Part shown: positions 42,442 through 50,009 of the stretch, piece by piece
Numbering within the stretch: the stretch's first letter is position 1
How the letters are laid out: every line of letters begins with the position of its first letter
DNA from: a virus
IMG/VR virus record: IMGVR_UViG_3300021957_000057
Coordinates: 1-50,235 of that record
DNA length: 50,235 bases
Strand: one strand, 5' to 3'
Made by a program: the position numbers and the translations under genes
Notes under the pieces: model-generated
What the model was told of the DNA's origin: nothing
Databases searched by the model: none
Seen by the model: the letters and a program-made list of their open reading frames with translations, nothing else

Positions 42442-42457
42442 CTAGTGGAGACAAACT

Positions 42458-43216
42458 ATGGCAGACTTAGCAACACAAAAACAAGAAATATTTGATTACG
42501 TTAATACGTTCCTAGGTGGTGGGATGGTTGATGTTGAACTTGATCCTATACATTATCAAACTGCACTTAATAAAGCACTAAGTCGTTTTAGGCAGCGTAG
42601 TGATAATAGTGTTGAAGAATCTTACATATTTTTAACTACAGTTATAGATCAAAATGAATATACATTACCTAATGAAGTTATAGAAGTACGTAAACTATTT
42701 CGTAGAAGTATTGGATCACGTTCAGGAGGTGGTGACGGCGGGAGTATGTTCGAGCCATTTAATCTAGCGTACACAAACACTTATTTGTTATCAGGTTCTA
42801 AGATGGGCGGACTAGCAACATATGATTTGTTTTCACAACACCAAGAACTAGTAGGCAGAATGTTTGGGTCATTTATTGAATTTAAATGGAATACTACAAG
42901 TAAAAAACTTACACTACTACAGCGTCCAAGGGCTGAGGAAGGACTATTACTGTATTGTTACAACTATCGTCCAGATAGTCAGTTACTAGAAGATTATTTA
43001 GCAAGCCAATGGATTAAAGACTACACGCTTGCAAGTTGTAAGTATATGCTAGGCGAAGCACGTTCAAAGTTTGCTACTATCGCAGGACCACAAGGCGGCT
43101 CAACACTAAACGGCGATGCGCTCAAAGCAGAGGCTCAACAAGAAATGGATAAACTTGATGCTGAACTAACTTTACAAGTATCTGGCGGCGTTGGCTACGG
43201 CTTTACTATTGGCTAA
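42458..43216 (+). CDS. 13: Neck protein gp13
   Basis: 252 residues. The N-terminal helix has VDVELDPIHYQTALNKALSR (T4 gp13: [20 protein letters not shown]). The C-terminus WIKDYTLASCKYMLGEARSK then GGSTLNGDALKAEAQQEMDK and GYGFTIG corresponds to the T4 end with KDYATALAKELNG, GVTIDGQRLIEEA and FGILVG. The protein forms the neck ring at the portal with gp14. GGAG lies 7 bases before the ATG. It is slightly shorter than T4 gp13 (309 aa). Confidence 0.9.
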   Translation: MADLATQKQEIFDYVNTFLGGGMVDVELDPIHYQTALNKALSRFRQRSDNSVEESYIFLTTVIDQNEYTLPNEVIEVRKLFRRSIGSRSGGGDGGSMFEPFNLAYTNTYLLSGSKMGGLATYDLFSQHQELVGRMFGSFIEFKWNTTSKKLTLLQRPRAEEGLLLYCYNYRPDSQLLEDYLASQWIKDYTLASCKYMLGEARSKFATIAGPQGGSTLNGDALKAEAQQEMDKLDAELTLQVSGGVGYGFTIG

Positions 43217-43222
43217 AAACAC

Positions 43223-43251
43223 TTGACAAACCCTTAAAATTAAGTTATACT
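43223..43251 (+). promoter_or_regulatory. Sigma70 promoter of the dNMP kinase
   Basis: TTGACA at 43223-43228, a 17-base spacer and TATACT at 43246-43251 (one mismatch to TATAAT). The start would be near 43258, leaving a leader of about 20 bases with AAGGAG. This host-type promoter contrasts with the late boxes of the structural genes. Confidence 0.82.
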
Positions 43252-43261
43252 ACATAGTATA
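43246..43261. promoter_or_regulatory. Palindromic operator candidate
   Basis: TATACTA-CA-TAGTATA, with seven-base perfect arms, covers the -10 box and the expected start point. A dimeric repressor bound here would block the promoter. It could also be a by-product of the AT-rich -10 sequence. Confidence 0.5.
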
Positions 43262-43277
43262 CTTTAAGGAGAATTGT

Positions 43278-43838
43278 ATGTTACCTAAATTACTTGTTGT
43301 CGGCCATGGTCGTCATGGCAAAGATACTGTTTGTGAAATGCTCGAACAATATGGATATACATTTCAGTCTAGTTCAAAATTTTGTTCACAATTGTTTATC
43401 TTTGATGATCTAAAAGACAAGTACAGTTACGCTGATGAAGAAGAGTGTTATACAGATAGGCACAATCGTCGTACTGAATGGTATAATATGATACATGACT
43501 ATTGTAGTGATGACTTAGCAAGACTAGGACGTAACTTATTCTCTGAACACGATATCTACTGTGGTCTGCGCAACAAGCGTGAATTTTTTGCAATGCAAAA
43601 TGAAGAAATATTTGACTATGCTATCTGGGTAGACAGAAGCGATCATTTACCTAGTGAAGATCCTGCATCAATGAGTATTGAACAATGGATGTGTAATTAT
43701 ACTATTGATAACAATGGCGACTTACAACGATTAAAAAAGAATGTACATGTACTAATGCAGACGTTGTTTAAAAATCGGGGGTTAAATCTCCCTGACGCCA
43801 GCGGATACCTTCTTTCTGAAGTGTTCGTTGACAGTTAG
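43278..43838 (+). CDS. Deoxynucleoside monophosphate kinase-like P-loop protein
   Basis: 186 residues. The Walker A motif GHGRHGKDT lies at residues 9-17; the GKDT ending is typical of phage dNMP kinases (T4 gp1 has GVKRSGKDT). DYAIWVDRSDHLPSED and the end TIDNNGDLQRLKKNV (usual form N.g.l..L...V) fit the family. It would phosphorylate dNMPs to supply DNA synthesis. It is shorter than T4 gp1 (241 aa). The last 23 codons overlap the end of the minus-strand HNH gene and look less conserved. It has its own sigma70 promoter, so it is probably expressed early although it lies in a late region. Confidence 0.8.
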   Translation: MLPKLLVVGHGRHGKDTVCEMLEQYGYTFQSSSKFCSQLFIFDDLKDKYSYADEEECYTDRHNRRTEWYNMIHDYCSDDLARLGRNLFSEHDIYCGLRNKREFFAMQNEEIFDYAIWVDRSDHLPSEDPASMSIEQWMCNYTIDNNGDLQRLKKNVHVLMQTLFKNRGLNLPDASGYLLSEVFVDS

Positions 43839-44103
43839 CACAAATAGTTTTTAAATTATTAGGACGACAATTATTTAAATCGCCATCTACATGAAACACA
43901 TTAAATTGTTCTTCGTGCTTAGATTTAAATCCACATTTTTCACATATATCTTTTTTGACATATCCTTTTTGTTCCCACATAGGTATACCGTGACCAATAC
44001 CGTTACGCAAGCACGATTCACACTTTTTACGATAGTAAGTTCTGCCATCTTTTTTATAATTAATAGCAGCAGGTCGATATCCACAAACACATAAAGGTCT
44101 CAT
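43768..44103 (-). CDS. HNH-type endonuclease-like zinc protein
   Basis: 111 residues with CVCGYRPAAINYKKDGRTYY, CESCLRN, CEKCGFKSKHEEQFNVFHVD, then GDLNNCRPNNLKTICANCQR. Two pairs of cysteines suggest zinc ribbons. FHVDGDLNNCRPNNL is the core of an HNH motif (His, then Asn, with the last His replaced or displaced). Such small proteins with a C-terminal WRQGDL.PDF occur in many marine T4-like phages, probably as free-standing homing nucleases. Its 3' end overlaps the convergent kinase by 71 bases, so it may have invaded next to that gene. Confidence 0.75.
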   Translation of the reverse strand: MRPLCVCGYRPAAINYKKDGRTYYRKKCESCLRNGIGHGIPMWEQKGYVKKDICEKCGFKSKHEEQFNVFHVDGDLNNCRPNNLKTICANCQRTLQKEGIRWRQGDLTPDF

Positions 44104-44107
44104 ATTG

Positions 44108-44115
44108 TATTTAGC
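44108..44115 (-). promoter_or_regulatory. Possible minus-strand late box before the HNH gene
   Basis: GCTAAATA on the minus strand, the same form as before gp14, lies 4 bases before the ATG at 44103. It is weak on its own, but the repeated arrangement is notable. Confidence 0.35.
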
Positions 44116-44158
44116 TCACCTTTTCTACCCCTTTTTTAGGGGTCTATTGTAGGTGATT
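44114..44158. other. Nested hairpin in the HNH-gp18 spacer
   Basis: TCACCT near 44116 pairs with AGGTGA near 44151, enclosing TACCCC...GGGGT around a T-run. It could stop transcription in either direction between the divergent genes, or structure the HNH leader. No T-tail follows the outer stem beyond ATTTATT. Confidence 0.45.
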
Positions 44159-44169
44159 TATTAATTAAA

Positions 44170-44178
44170 AGGTAAATA
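44170..44178 (+). promoter_or_regulatory. Late promoter candidate of gp18
   Basis: AGGTAAATA is a variant late box 52 bases before the sheath gene, with AACAGGAG as ribosome binding site at 44215-44222. Confidence 0.5.
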
Positions 44179-44229
44179 TACATATAGAACAACAGTACAA
44201 AAACTAATAATTCCAACAGGAGAAATAAC

Positions 44230-47200
44230 ATGGCATTAGTATCACCAGGCGTAGAAGTCAACGTAATTGACGAATCATTCTACACCCCAGCAGCTGGCGG
44301 AACTGTACCTATGATTTTTGTAGCAACTGCTAGTAATAAACTTTCAAGCAGCGGCACAGGAACAGCATCAGGTACAACTAAAGCAAACGCTGGTCAACCT
44401 TACTTAATCACCAGTCAGCGAGAGCTCGGTGAAACATTTGGCGACCCATTATTTTACAGTGACACCTCAGGTAACATGGTGCACGGTGGCGAACTTAACG
44501 AATACGGCTTACAGGCTGCTTATTCTGCACTAGGCGTTTCAAATCGTGCTTATGTAGTAAGAGCAGACATTGACTTAGCTGAACTAGAAGCAAGTGCATC
44601 AGCACCAGGCGGAGCACCTGCAAACGGCGCATGGTGGTTAGACACCCTTGCAAGTGAATTTGGTATTTTAGAATGGAATGGCGCAGCTATTACAACTGTA
44701 GGCGGACAATCATTTACTGGTACATCACACATTGCTATTACGTCAAGTGATGACTTAGATGGTAGTGATTTTCCTAAACAAGCAGTTGGGGCAATTGGAG
44801 AATATGCTATTGATCATTCAAGCAATGATAATAGAGTATTTTACAAATCTCCAGGTTACGGTGCATCACAAGCAACAAGAACAGCAAATGCAGGTAAGTG
44901 GGTTAAGCTAGGTAGTCCAGAGTGGGCAGATAGCTTTCCAGCAGCCAGCGGCACCAATGCTCCAACAACAGTTGATGCTACACATACAATTGTACTAAAT
45001 GGTGTTTCAGTCGTTGCTGGCGGTACAACATTTACTGATGTAGTAACAGCAATTAATGCAGCAGCAGTAACAGGCATAAATGCTGCACTAGTTGATAGCA
45101 GAATTAGAATTTATGCTGATGACACCGCAATCCGCGATGAAGGCGGCGTAGGTACTAATGCTACAGGAACAGTTACTATTGCAGAAGGTAACGGCACACT
45201 AGTAGCAAATTTAGGACTAACAGTAGCAGAATATTCAGCACCAAGAGTGCAAATTGCTCCACATACAAGTGTACCAACTTTTAAGTCTTCAGACACATCA
45301 CCTGCTCCAACAGGCAGTGTTTGGCTTAAGACAACACAACCAAACGGTGGCGCAAATATTAACATTAAAAAATATTCAGCAGCATCTAATATTTGGAATA
45401 AAGTTGCATCACCAATTTTTAGTAGACCCGAGCAAGCAATTTACGGTTTAGATCCAACAGGTGGCGGCACAAATATTAATGTTGATGCATTATTTGCAGA
45501 CGTTAACGTTTCAGGAGCAACACCTCCACTTGCTGACTTTAAAATATTCCGTAGAAGTGCAATTGGCGCAACTATAATTACTAGTGCTAAAGTTACATCA
45601 ACGGGTATTACAGCAGCTACATATACATTTACTGTACAAGAAACAACAGCAGCTTCGGCTAGTAAATCATCAGCAGTCACAGTAAGCGTTACAACCGCTG
45701 CTGACATTGCCGATGCAGATACATTAGCTGGTCAAATTAACGCAGCAGGATTAACGAATGTTATTGCTGTAGTTGATGCACAAAATCGAGTACAGATTTC
45801 ACACAAACTAGGCGGTGAAATTGACTTAGTTGATACTGACGGTGGCTTAGAACTATTTGGCTTTAGTGCAAGTGCAGGCGGAACAACTAACTTGTATTTT
45901 GCTCCAGGCACAACAGGAGCTACATCACCAAAGCAGTTTGTAGCTTCAAACTGGGCACCATTAACTTATACTGCTTCAAACAACGCACCATTGAGCTTAA
46001 CAGCACAAGGCGCATTATGGTACAATTCAATCGTTGACGAAGTTGACATGATGGTACACAATGGCGAAACTTGGGTAGGTTTAGCATATGACGGTACAAC
46101 AGGCGAAAGCTCGATTGCAAGTCCATTTAGCGGTACAGATATACAAGGACCAATTGTGTCAGCTACTGAACCAACTACACAAAGTGACTTGTCCTCACTA
46201 GTAACAGGTGATATTTGGGTAAGCACTGCAAGTGTTGAAGACTATCCGGTAATTTACAAATACAATGCAACTATTGCTGCAACAGGAGCAAATGGTTGGA
46301 TTTTAATTGATAGCGCAGACCAAACAACAGAAGAAGGTATTTTGTTTGGCGATGCACGTTACGGCGACACTGGCGGCACAGCAGCAGTAGCACCAGATGC
46401 TACTATTGCAGAAATGCTTATTAGTGATTACTTAGACCCAGATGCTCCAGACCCAGCATTATATCCAAGAGGTATGTTGTTATGGAACACACGCAGAAGT
46501 GGCTTCAATGTTAAGCGTTTTGAGCGTAACCATGTAGATATTAACGGAACCAACGGACGTTACGGAGATCTAAGTACAACTAATTACTATCCACACCGTT
46601 GGGTAACAGACTCAGGTAATAACGAAGACGGTTCAGGAACATTTGGACGTCATGCACAACGCAAGAGTGTTGTACAAGCGTTACAAGCACTAGTAAATAG
46701 TAACCAAGAAATACGCGACGAAGAGTCACGTCAGTTTAACTTAATGGCAACACCAGGTTATCCTGAACTAATTGGTGAAATGGTTACACTAAACACAGAT
46801 AGACGTTTAACATCGTTTGTGGTAGGTGACACACCATTCCGTTTAACACCAGATGCAACTTCATTAAATGAATGGGCAACTAACGTTAGACTTGCTGTTG
46901 AAGATAATGATGATGGTGCAGTCAGCTTTGACGAGTACATGGCTATGTACTACGGCGCAGGCTTTTCAAGTGATAACTTTGGTAATAACATTGTTGTTCC
47001 AGCATCACACATGGCGCTACGCACTATTATACTTAACGACCAAGTTGCGTTCCCCTGGTTTGCTCCAGCAGGTACAAGACGCGGTGGTGTAAGCAACGCT
47101 ACAAGTTCGGGCTATGTTAATAGCGAAGGCGAATTTGTTTCAGTAGCACTAAACACTGGACAGCGTGATACACTTTATTCAAATAAAATTAACCCAATTA

Positions 47201-47589
47201 CATTCTTAAGTGGTGCAGGTTTAGTAGTATTTGGACAAAAGACTCGTGCAAGAAACGCAAGTGCATTGGATAGAGTTAACGTAGCACGTTTAACTGTTTA
47301 CTTACGTGGACAGCTAGAGCTACTAGCAAAACCATACTTGTTTGAACCAAATGACAAGATCACACGTGATCAAATTAAAGCAGCAGCAGATGCATTGTTG
47401 TTAGAATTAGTAGCACTAAGAGCCGTTTATGATTACTTAGTTGTATGTGACGAATCAAATAATACAGCAGCTAGAATCGATCGTAATGAGCTGTACTTAG
47501 ATGTAGCTATTGAACCAGTTAAAGCGATTGAATTTATTTACATTCCGCTAAGACTTAAGAATACTGGGGAGATTGCTGCACTAGGTTAA
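44230..47589 (+). CDS. 18: Tail sheath protein gp18
   Basis: 1119 residues, much longer than T4 gp18 (659 aa). The start MALVSPGVEVNVIDESFYTP is the standard sheath N-terminus. LITSQRELGETFGDP and YGLQAAYSALGVSNRAYVVR follow. The C-terminal third, from about residue 734 (YPRGMLLWNTRRSGFNVKRF), with FPWFAPAGTRRGGV and the ending FIYIPLRLKNTGEIAAL, forms the contractile core. The middle 600 residues are inserted, beta-rich domains, two of which have an IN.A...GI.A....RI.I-type pattern as in phage surface modules. They should face outward on the sheath. It has its own late promoter. Confidence 0.93.
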   Translation: MALVSPGVEVNVIDESFYTPAAGGTVPMIFVATASNKLSSSGTGTASGTTKANAGQPYLITSQRELGETFGDPLFYSDTSGNMVHGGELNEYGLQAAYSALGVSNRAYVVRADIDLAELEASASAPGGAPANGAWWLDTLASEFGILEWNGAAITTVGGQSFTGTSHIAITSSDDLDGSDFPKQAVGAIGEYAIDHSSNDNRVFYKSPGYGASQATRTANAGKWVKLGSPEWADSFPAASGTNAPTTVDATHTIVLNGVSVVAGGTTFTDVVTAINAAAVTGINAALVDSRIRIYADDTAIRDEGGVGTNATGTVTIAEGNGTLVANLGLTVAEYSAPRVQIAPHTSVPTFKSSDTSPAPTGSVWLKTTQPNGGANINIKKYSAASNIWNKVASPIFSRPEQAIYGLDPTGGGTNINVDALFADVNVSGATPPLADFKIFRRSAIGATIITSAKVTSTGITAATYTFTVQETTAASASKSSAVTVSVTTAADIADADTLAGQINAAGLTNVIAVVDAQNRVQISHKLGGEIDLVDTDGGLELFGFSASAGGTTNLYFAPGTTGATSPKQFVASNWAPLTYTASNNAPLSLTAQGALWYNSIVDEVDMMVHNGETWVGLAYDGTTGESSIASPFSGTDIQGPIVSATEPTTQSDLSSLVTGDIWVSTASVEDYPVIYKYNATIAATGANGWILIDSADQTTEEGILFGDARYGDTGGTAAVAPDATIAEMLISDYLDPDAPDPALYPRGMLLWNTRRSGFNVKRFERNHVDINGTNGRYGDLSTTNYYPHRWVTDSGNNEDGSGTFGRHAQRKSVVQALQALVNSNQEIRDEESRQFNLMATPGYPELIGEMVTLNTDRRLTSFVVGDTPFRLTPDATSLNEWATNVRLAVEDNDDGAVSFDEYMAMYYGAGFSSDNFGNNIVVPASHMALRTIILNDQVAFPWFAPAGTRRGGVSNATSSGYVNSEGEFVSVALNTGQRDTLYSNKINPITFLSGAGLVVFGQKTRARNASALDRVNVARLTVYLRGQLELLAKPYLFEPNDKITRDQIKAAADALLLELVALRAVYDYLVVCDESNNTAARIDRNELYLDVAIEPVKAIEFIYIPLRLKNTGEIAALG

Positions 47590-47603
47590 TATGCGCACTT
47601 AAT

Positions 47604-47625
47604 GGGTGGATGAAATACTCCACCC
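47604..47625 (+). other. Hairpin between gp18 and gp19
   Basis: GGGTGGA at 47604-47610 pairs with TCCACCC at 47619-47625 around eight bases. It is followed by AAAAT, not T, so it is not a classical terminator. It may protect the gp18 mRNA end or pause transcription. Confidence 0.55.
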
Positions 47626-47631
47626 AAAATA

Positions 47632-47640
47632 GCATAAATA
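47632..47640 (+). promoter_or_regulatory. T4-type late promoter of gp19
   Basis: GCATAAATA lies 25 bases before the gp19 ATG, with ACAGGAG between them. Confidence 0.7.
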
Positions 47641-47665
47641 CATGTGTAACAGGAGATTATAAAAA

Positions 47666-48307
47666 ATGCCAATCACAACACTACAAAACATTAGTATACC
47701 TACAGAAGGTTCTGGATCTAATTCATCTTTATTGATGCCTAAGTTACAGTATCGTTTTAGAGTATTACTTGACAGCTTCGGCACTACAGGCGGTGCAGAC
47801 GGTACAAGAGAAATTTCAAGACAAGTAGTAGACGTAACTCGTCCAAACTTATCATTTGAACAAATGACAATCGATGCTTATAACTCAAGAACATATCTTG
47901 CAGGTAAGCATACATGGGAACCAATTACACTTACACTACGTGAAGATGCAAACAATAACGTACAAAAAATTATTGGTCAACAACTTCAAAGACAGTTTGA
48001 TTTCTTTGAACAGCAAAGTGCTGTATCAAGTGGATCATACAAATTCCAAACTAGAATTGAAATCTTAGACGGCGGCAACGGAACAGACGGAGCCAACGTA
48101 ATCGACAGATTCCAGCTAGTAGGGTGCTATATTGAATCAGCAAACTACAATACATTAGCATATGCTACAAGTGACGCAGTAACTACATCATTAACTATCC
48201 GTTATGATAATGCGATACAATTTGGCGGCGATGATATTTCTGGTATTGGTGAATCTGTAGCTAAAGCTACTGCTGGAAGCATTGGCGGAACAACAGCTAC
48301 TGGCTAA
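47666..48307 (+). CDS. 19: Tail tube protein gp19
   Basis: 213 residues, close to T4 gp19 (163 aa) plus extensions. The tube fold shows LMPKLQYRFRVLLDSFGTTG, QVVDVTRPNLSFEQMTIDAY, HTWEPITLTLREDANNNVQK and FQLVGCYIESANYNTLAYAT, with ITLTLREDANNNV as the best landmark. It stacks in hexameric rings inside the sheath. It follows gp18 as in T4, with its own late promoter in front and a strong terminator behind, so it can be made in larger amounts than its neighbours. Confidence 0.92.
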   Translation: MPITTLQNISIPTEGSGSNSSLLMPKLQYRFRVLLDSFGTTGGADGTREISRQVVDVTRPNLSFEQMTIDAYNSRTYLAGKHTWEPITLTLREDANNNVQKIIGQQLQRQFDFFEQQSAVSSGSYKFQTRIEILDGGNGTDGANVIDRFQLVGCYIESANYNTLAYATSDAVTTSLTIRYDNAIQFGGDDISGIGESVAKATAGSIGGTTATG

Positions 48308-48332
48308 ACTAGTTTCAAGGATTGGCGTTACA

Positions 48333-48372
48333 AAAAGCGGAGGTTGATTGATATCAATCTTCGCTTTTCTTT
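48333..48372 (+). terminator. Strong terminator after gp19
   Basis: A 16-pair stem (48333-48348 with 48353-48368, two G-U pairs) closes a TGAT tetraloop and is followed by CTTT. The A-rich 5' side and T-rich 3' side make it possible on both strands. Confidence 0.85.
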
Positions 48373-48394
48373 ATATGCGCATATAATAGTTAAG

Positions 48395-48402
48395 GATAAA
48401 TA
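48395..48402 (+). promoter_or_regulatory. T4-type late promoter overlapping a ribosome binding site
   Basis: GATAAATA is only 5 bases from the ATG at 48408, so a transcript from here would be leaderless. The overlapping AAGGA (48392-48396) could serve as ribosome binding site only on read-through RNA. Confidence 0.5.
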
Positions 48403-48407
48403 TTAGT

Positions 48408-49613
48408 ATGAGCATCAAAGATTTATTCACATTTAATTTAACTGCTGGCACACACTTACGTGATGCTAGGCATGCACATCAAATCTATACACAAAATAAT
48501 TTTACTTTTGCACCTAAACAAAAGTACATGTATCATGTGGTGTTACAACCAAATCCAGAAGTTGGAAATAGTGTAAATTCTAATTCTTTTAGTTTTCAAA
48601 AAGAATTAGGTGTTCTTGTTAAATCTGCAGACTTACCAAGTTTTAGAGCGAGTGTAGAAAACAAACAACAATATAACAGAAAAAAGAATATTCAAACACG
48701 TTTAGATTATCAGGACTGTAGGATTACACTGCATGATGATAACTTAGGTGCAGTACGTGCAATGTTTGAAGAATATTACAAATACTACTTTGCTGACGGC
48801 AATAGATCTGCAACTGGTTCCCAAGCCGCATATCTACAACGTGACAAATATTTTGGCGATGTGCCAAATTACGGTTTAAATAACAAAAAAAGAACTCCGT
48901 TTTTTAGTTACATAACAATATACCAATTAGCAAGACGAGAATGGTTTGCATATACACTAATAAATCCATTGCTATCAGCATGGGACCACGGGGGTGTAGA
49001 TAGTACTGATGGAGGATTTAACGAAGCATCAATGTCAGTTGCATACGAAGGCGTGTTATATAGTAAAGGTAAAGTAGGTCAAAATCCTCCTGTAGGCTTT
49101 GGTGATGCAGAAATTGGTTATGATGTAGAACCTAGTACATTAGGCGTAATAGATCAAGGATTTATTGGCGACGGTGGAAATGGGTTAATTCCTGCACTTA
49201 TAGGTCTTGGGACCAATAGTCTAGTAAATAATCTTTTTGGTAAAAGTCCTCCTCTTGTCAAAACCATCGGCGGCGCTGTTGTTGGCGGATTAATTGGCGC
49301 AGTAGTTAATGCAGCAACAGGCAACTCTAATCTTCCTTCAGTTGACACACAAGCAAACACAACAACAGCCAATCAAGCAGATCCTGAAGATTTGCCTGCA
49401 CTGTCAGTAGCATCAGTATTGGAAATATTGTCAGTTCCTGCTAACATGGCACAACTTATTACACCAATACTCAATACTGGAGTATTGCCTGGCGTTACAA
49501 TGGATACATATAATAATGGTACTGTAGATGAAAGACTGGCAATTGAAGCAGATGTATTGGACTTAGCTAGAGTTGAAAATATTAAAGTAGTTCAAATAGT
49601 ATCAAATTTTTAA
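48408..49613 (+). CDS. Second tail-tube-fold protein (tube initiator candidate)
   Basis: 401 residues. Residues 65-220 look like a tube-type beta barrel: ELGVLVKSADLPSFRASVEN, RLDYQDCRITLHDDNLGAVR, AMFEEYYKYYFADG and SMSVAYEGVLYSKGKVG. This strand plan is that of the gp19/gp54 family. After about residue 250 comes a hydrophobic, glycine-rich stretch (IKTIGGAVVGGLIGAVVNAA in style) that could be a membrane or packing segment. In T4, gp54 starts the tube on the baseplate. Its place next to gp19 makes such a role plausible, but a minor tube or terminator protein is also possible. Confidence 0.6.
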   Translation: MSIKDLFTFNLTAGTHLRDARHAHQIYTQNNFTFAPKQKYMYHVVLQPNPEVGNSVNSNSFSFQKELGVLVKSADLPSFRASVENKQQYNRKKNIQTRLDYQDCRITLHDDNLGAVRAMFEEYYKYYFADGNRSATGSQAAYLQRDKYFGDVPNYGLNNKKRTPFFSYITIYQLARREWFAYTLINPLLSAWDHGGVDSTDGGFNEASMSVAYEGVLYSKGKVGQNPPVGFGDAEIGYDVEPSTLGVIDQGFIGDGGNGLIPALIGLGTNSLVNNLFGKSPPLVKTIGGAVVGGLIGAVVNAATGNSNLPSVDTQANTTTANQADPEDLPALSVASVLEILSVPANMAQLITPILNTGVLPGVTMDTYNNGTVDERLAIEADVLDLARVENIKVVQIVSNF

Positions 49614-49627
49614 TTTAGGAGAATAAA

Positions 49628-50008
49628 ATGAGTAGAAACAAAAGTACATTTACTTCAGATTCAAGAACACTGTCTACTGATCCAACTCCAGAATACTATA
49701 AGAATTTCTATGAAACTGATATTGCATATAATCCTGAAGAAATAGATGCAACTATTGGTTATTTCTTAAAAAGAGGTTTTGATAAAGTTGCTGCAATAAA
49801 CACCGCAAGTGTTATATTACAACAAGCTAAGATAGATAAACTAAATGTTCAACAATTATTAGATACATTGTCAGGAGTAACTAATGTGCAGTTAAGTGTT
49901 ATTGTTGCACAAATTTTAAATATAAATAGATCTAAAACTAGTGCAATTGGATTCGTAAGACCTCCACCAGATACAGAATTGTTTGACCAAAGAAATGTTG
50001 TAATATGA
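49628..50008 (+). CDS. Conserved small virion-region protein
   Basis: 126 residues, helical in the middle (PEEIDATIGYFLKRGFDKVA, VQQLLDTLSGVTNVQLSVIV). As I recall, proteins with this N-terminus (SRNKSTFTSDSRTLS) are common in marine T4-like phages next to tail tube or head completion genes, but their role is unknown. It starts after AGGAG, and its TGA overlaps ATGATA just before gp4. It may be a tail completion or assembly factor. Confidence 0.55.
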   Translation: MSRNKSTFTSDSRTLSTDPTPEYYKNFYETDIAYNPEEIDATIGYFLKRGFDKVAAINTASVILQQAKIDKLNVQQLLDTLSGVTNVQLSVIVAQILNINRSKTSAIGFVRPPPDTELFDQRNVVI

Positions 50009-50009
50009 T

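Noticed and set aside
42422-42454. Upstream TTG/ATG extension of gp14
   Set aside because: The extra residues (SPLVFMLNIH) are coded by the promoter region and do not belong to the conserved N-terminus that begins MPRLSLYKPERG.
43396-43593. Minus-strand ORF within the dNMP kinase
   Set aside because: No ribosome binding site, odd composition rich in H, Y and S, and wholly covered by the kinase gene.
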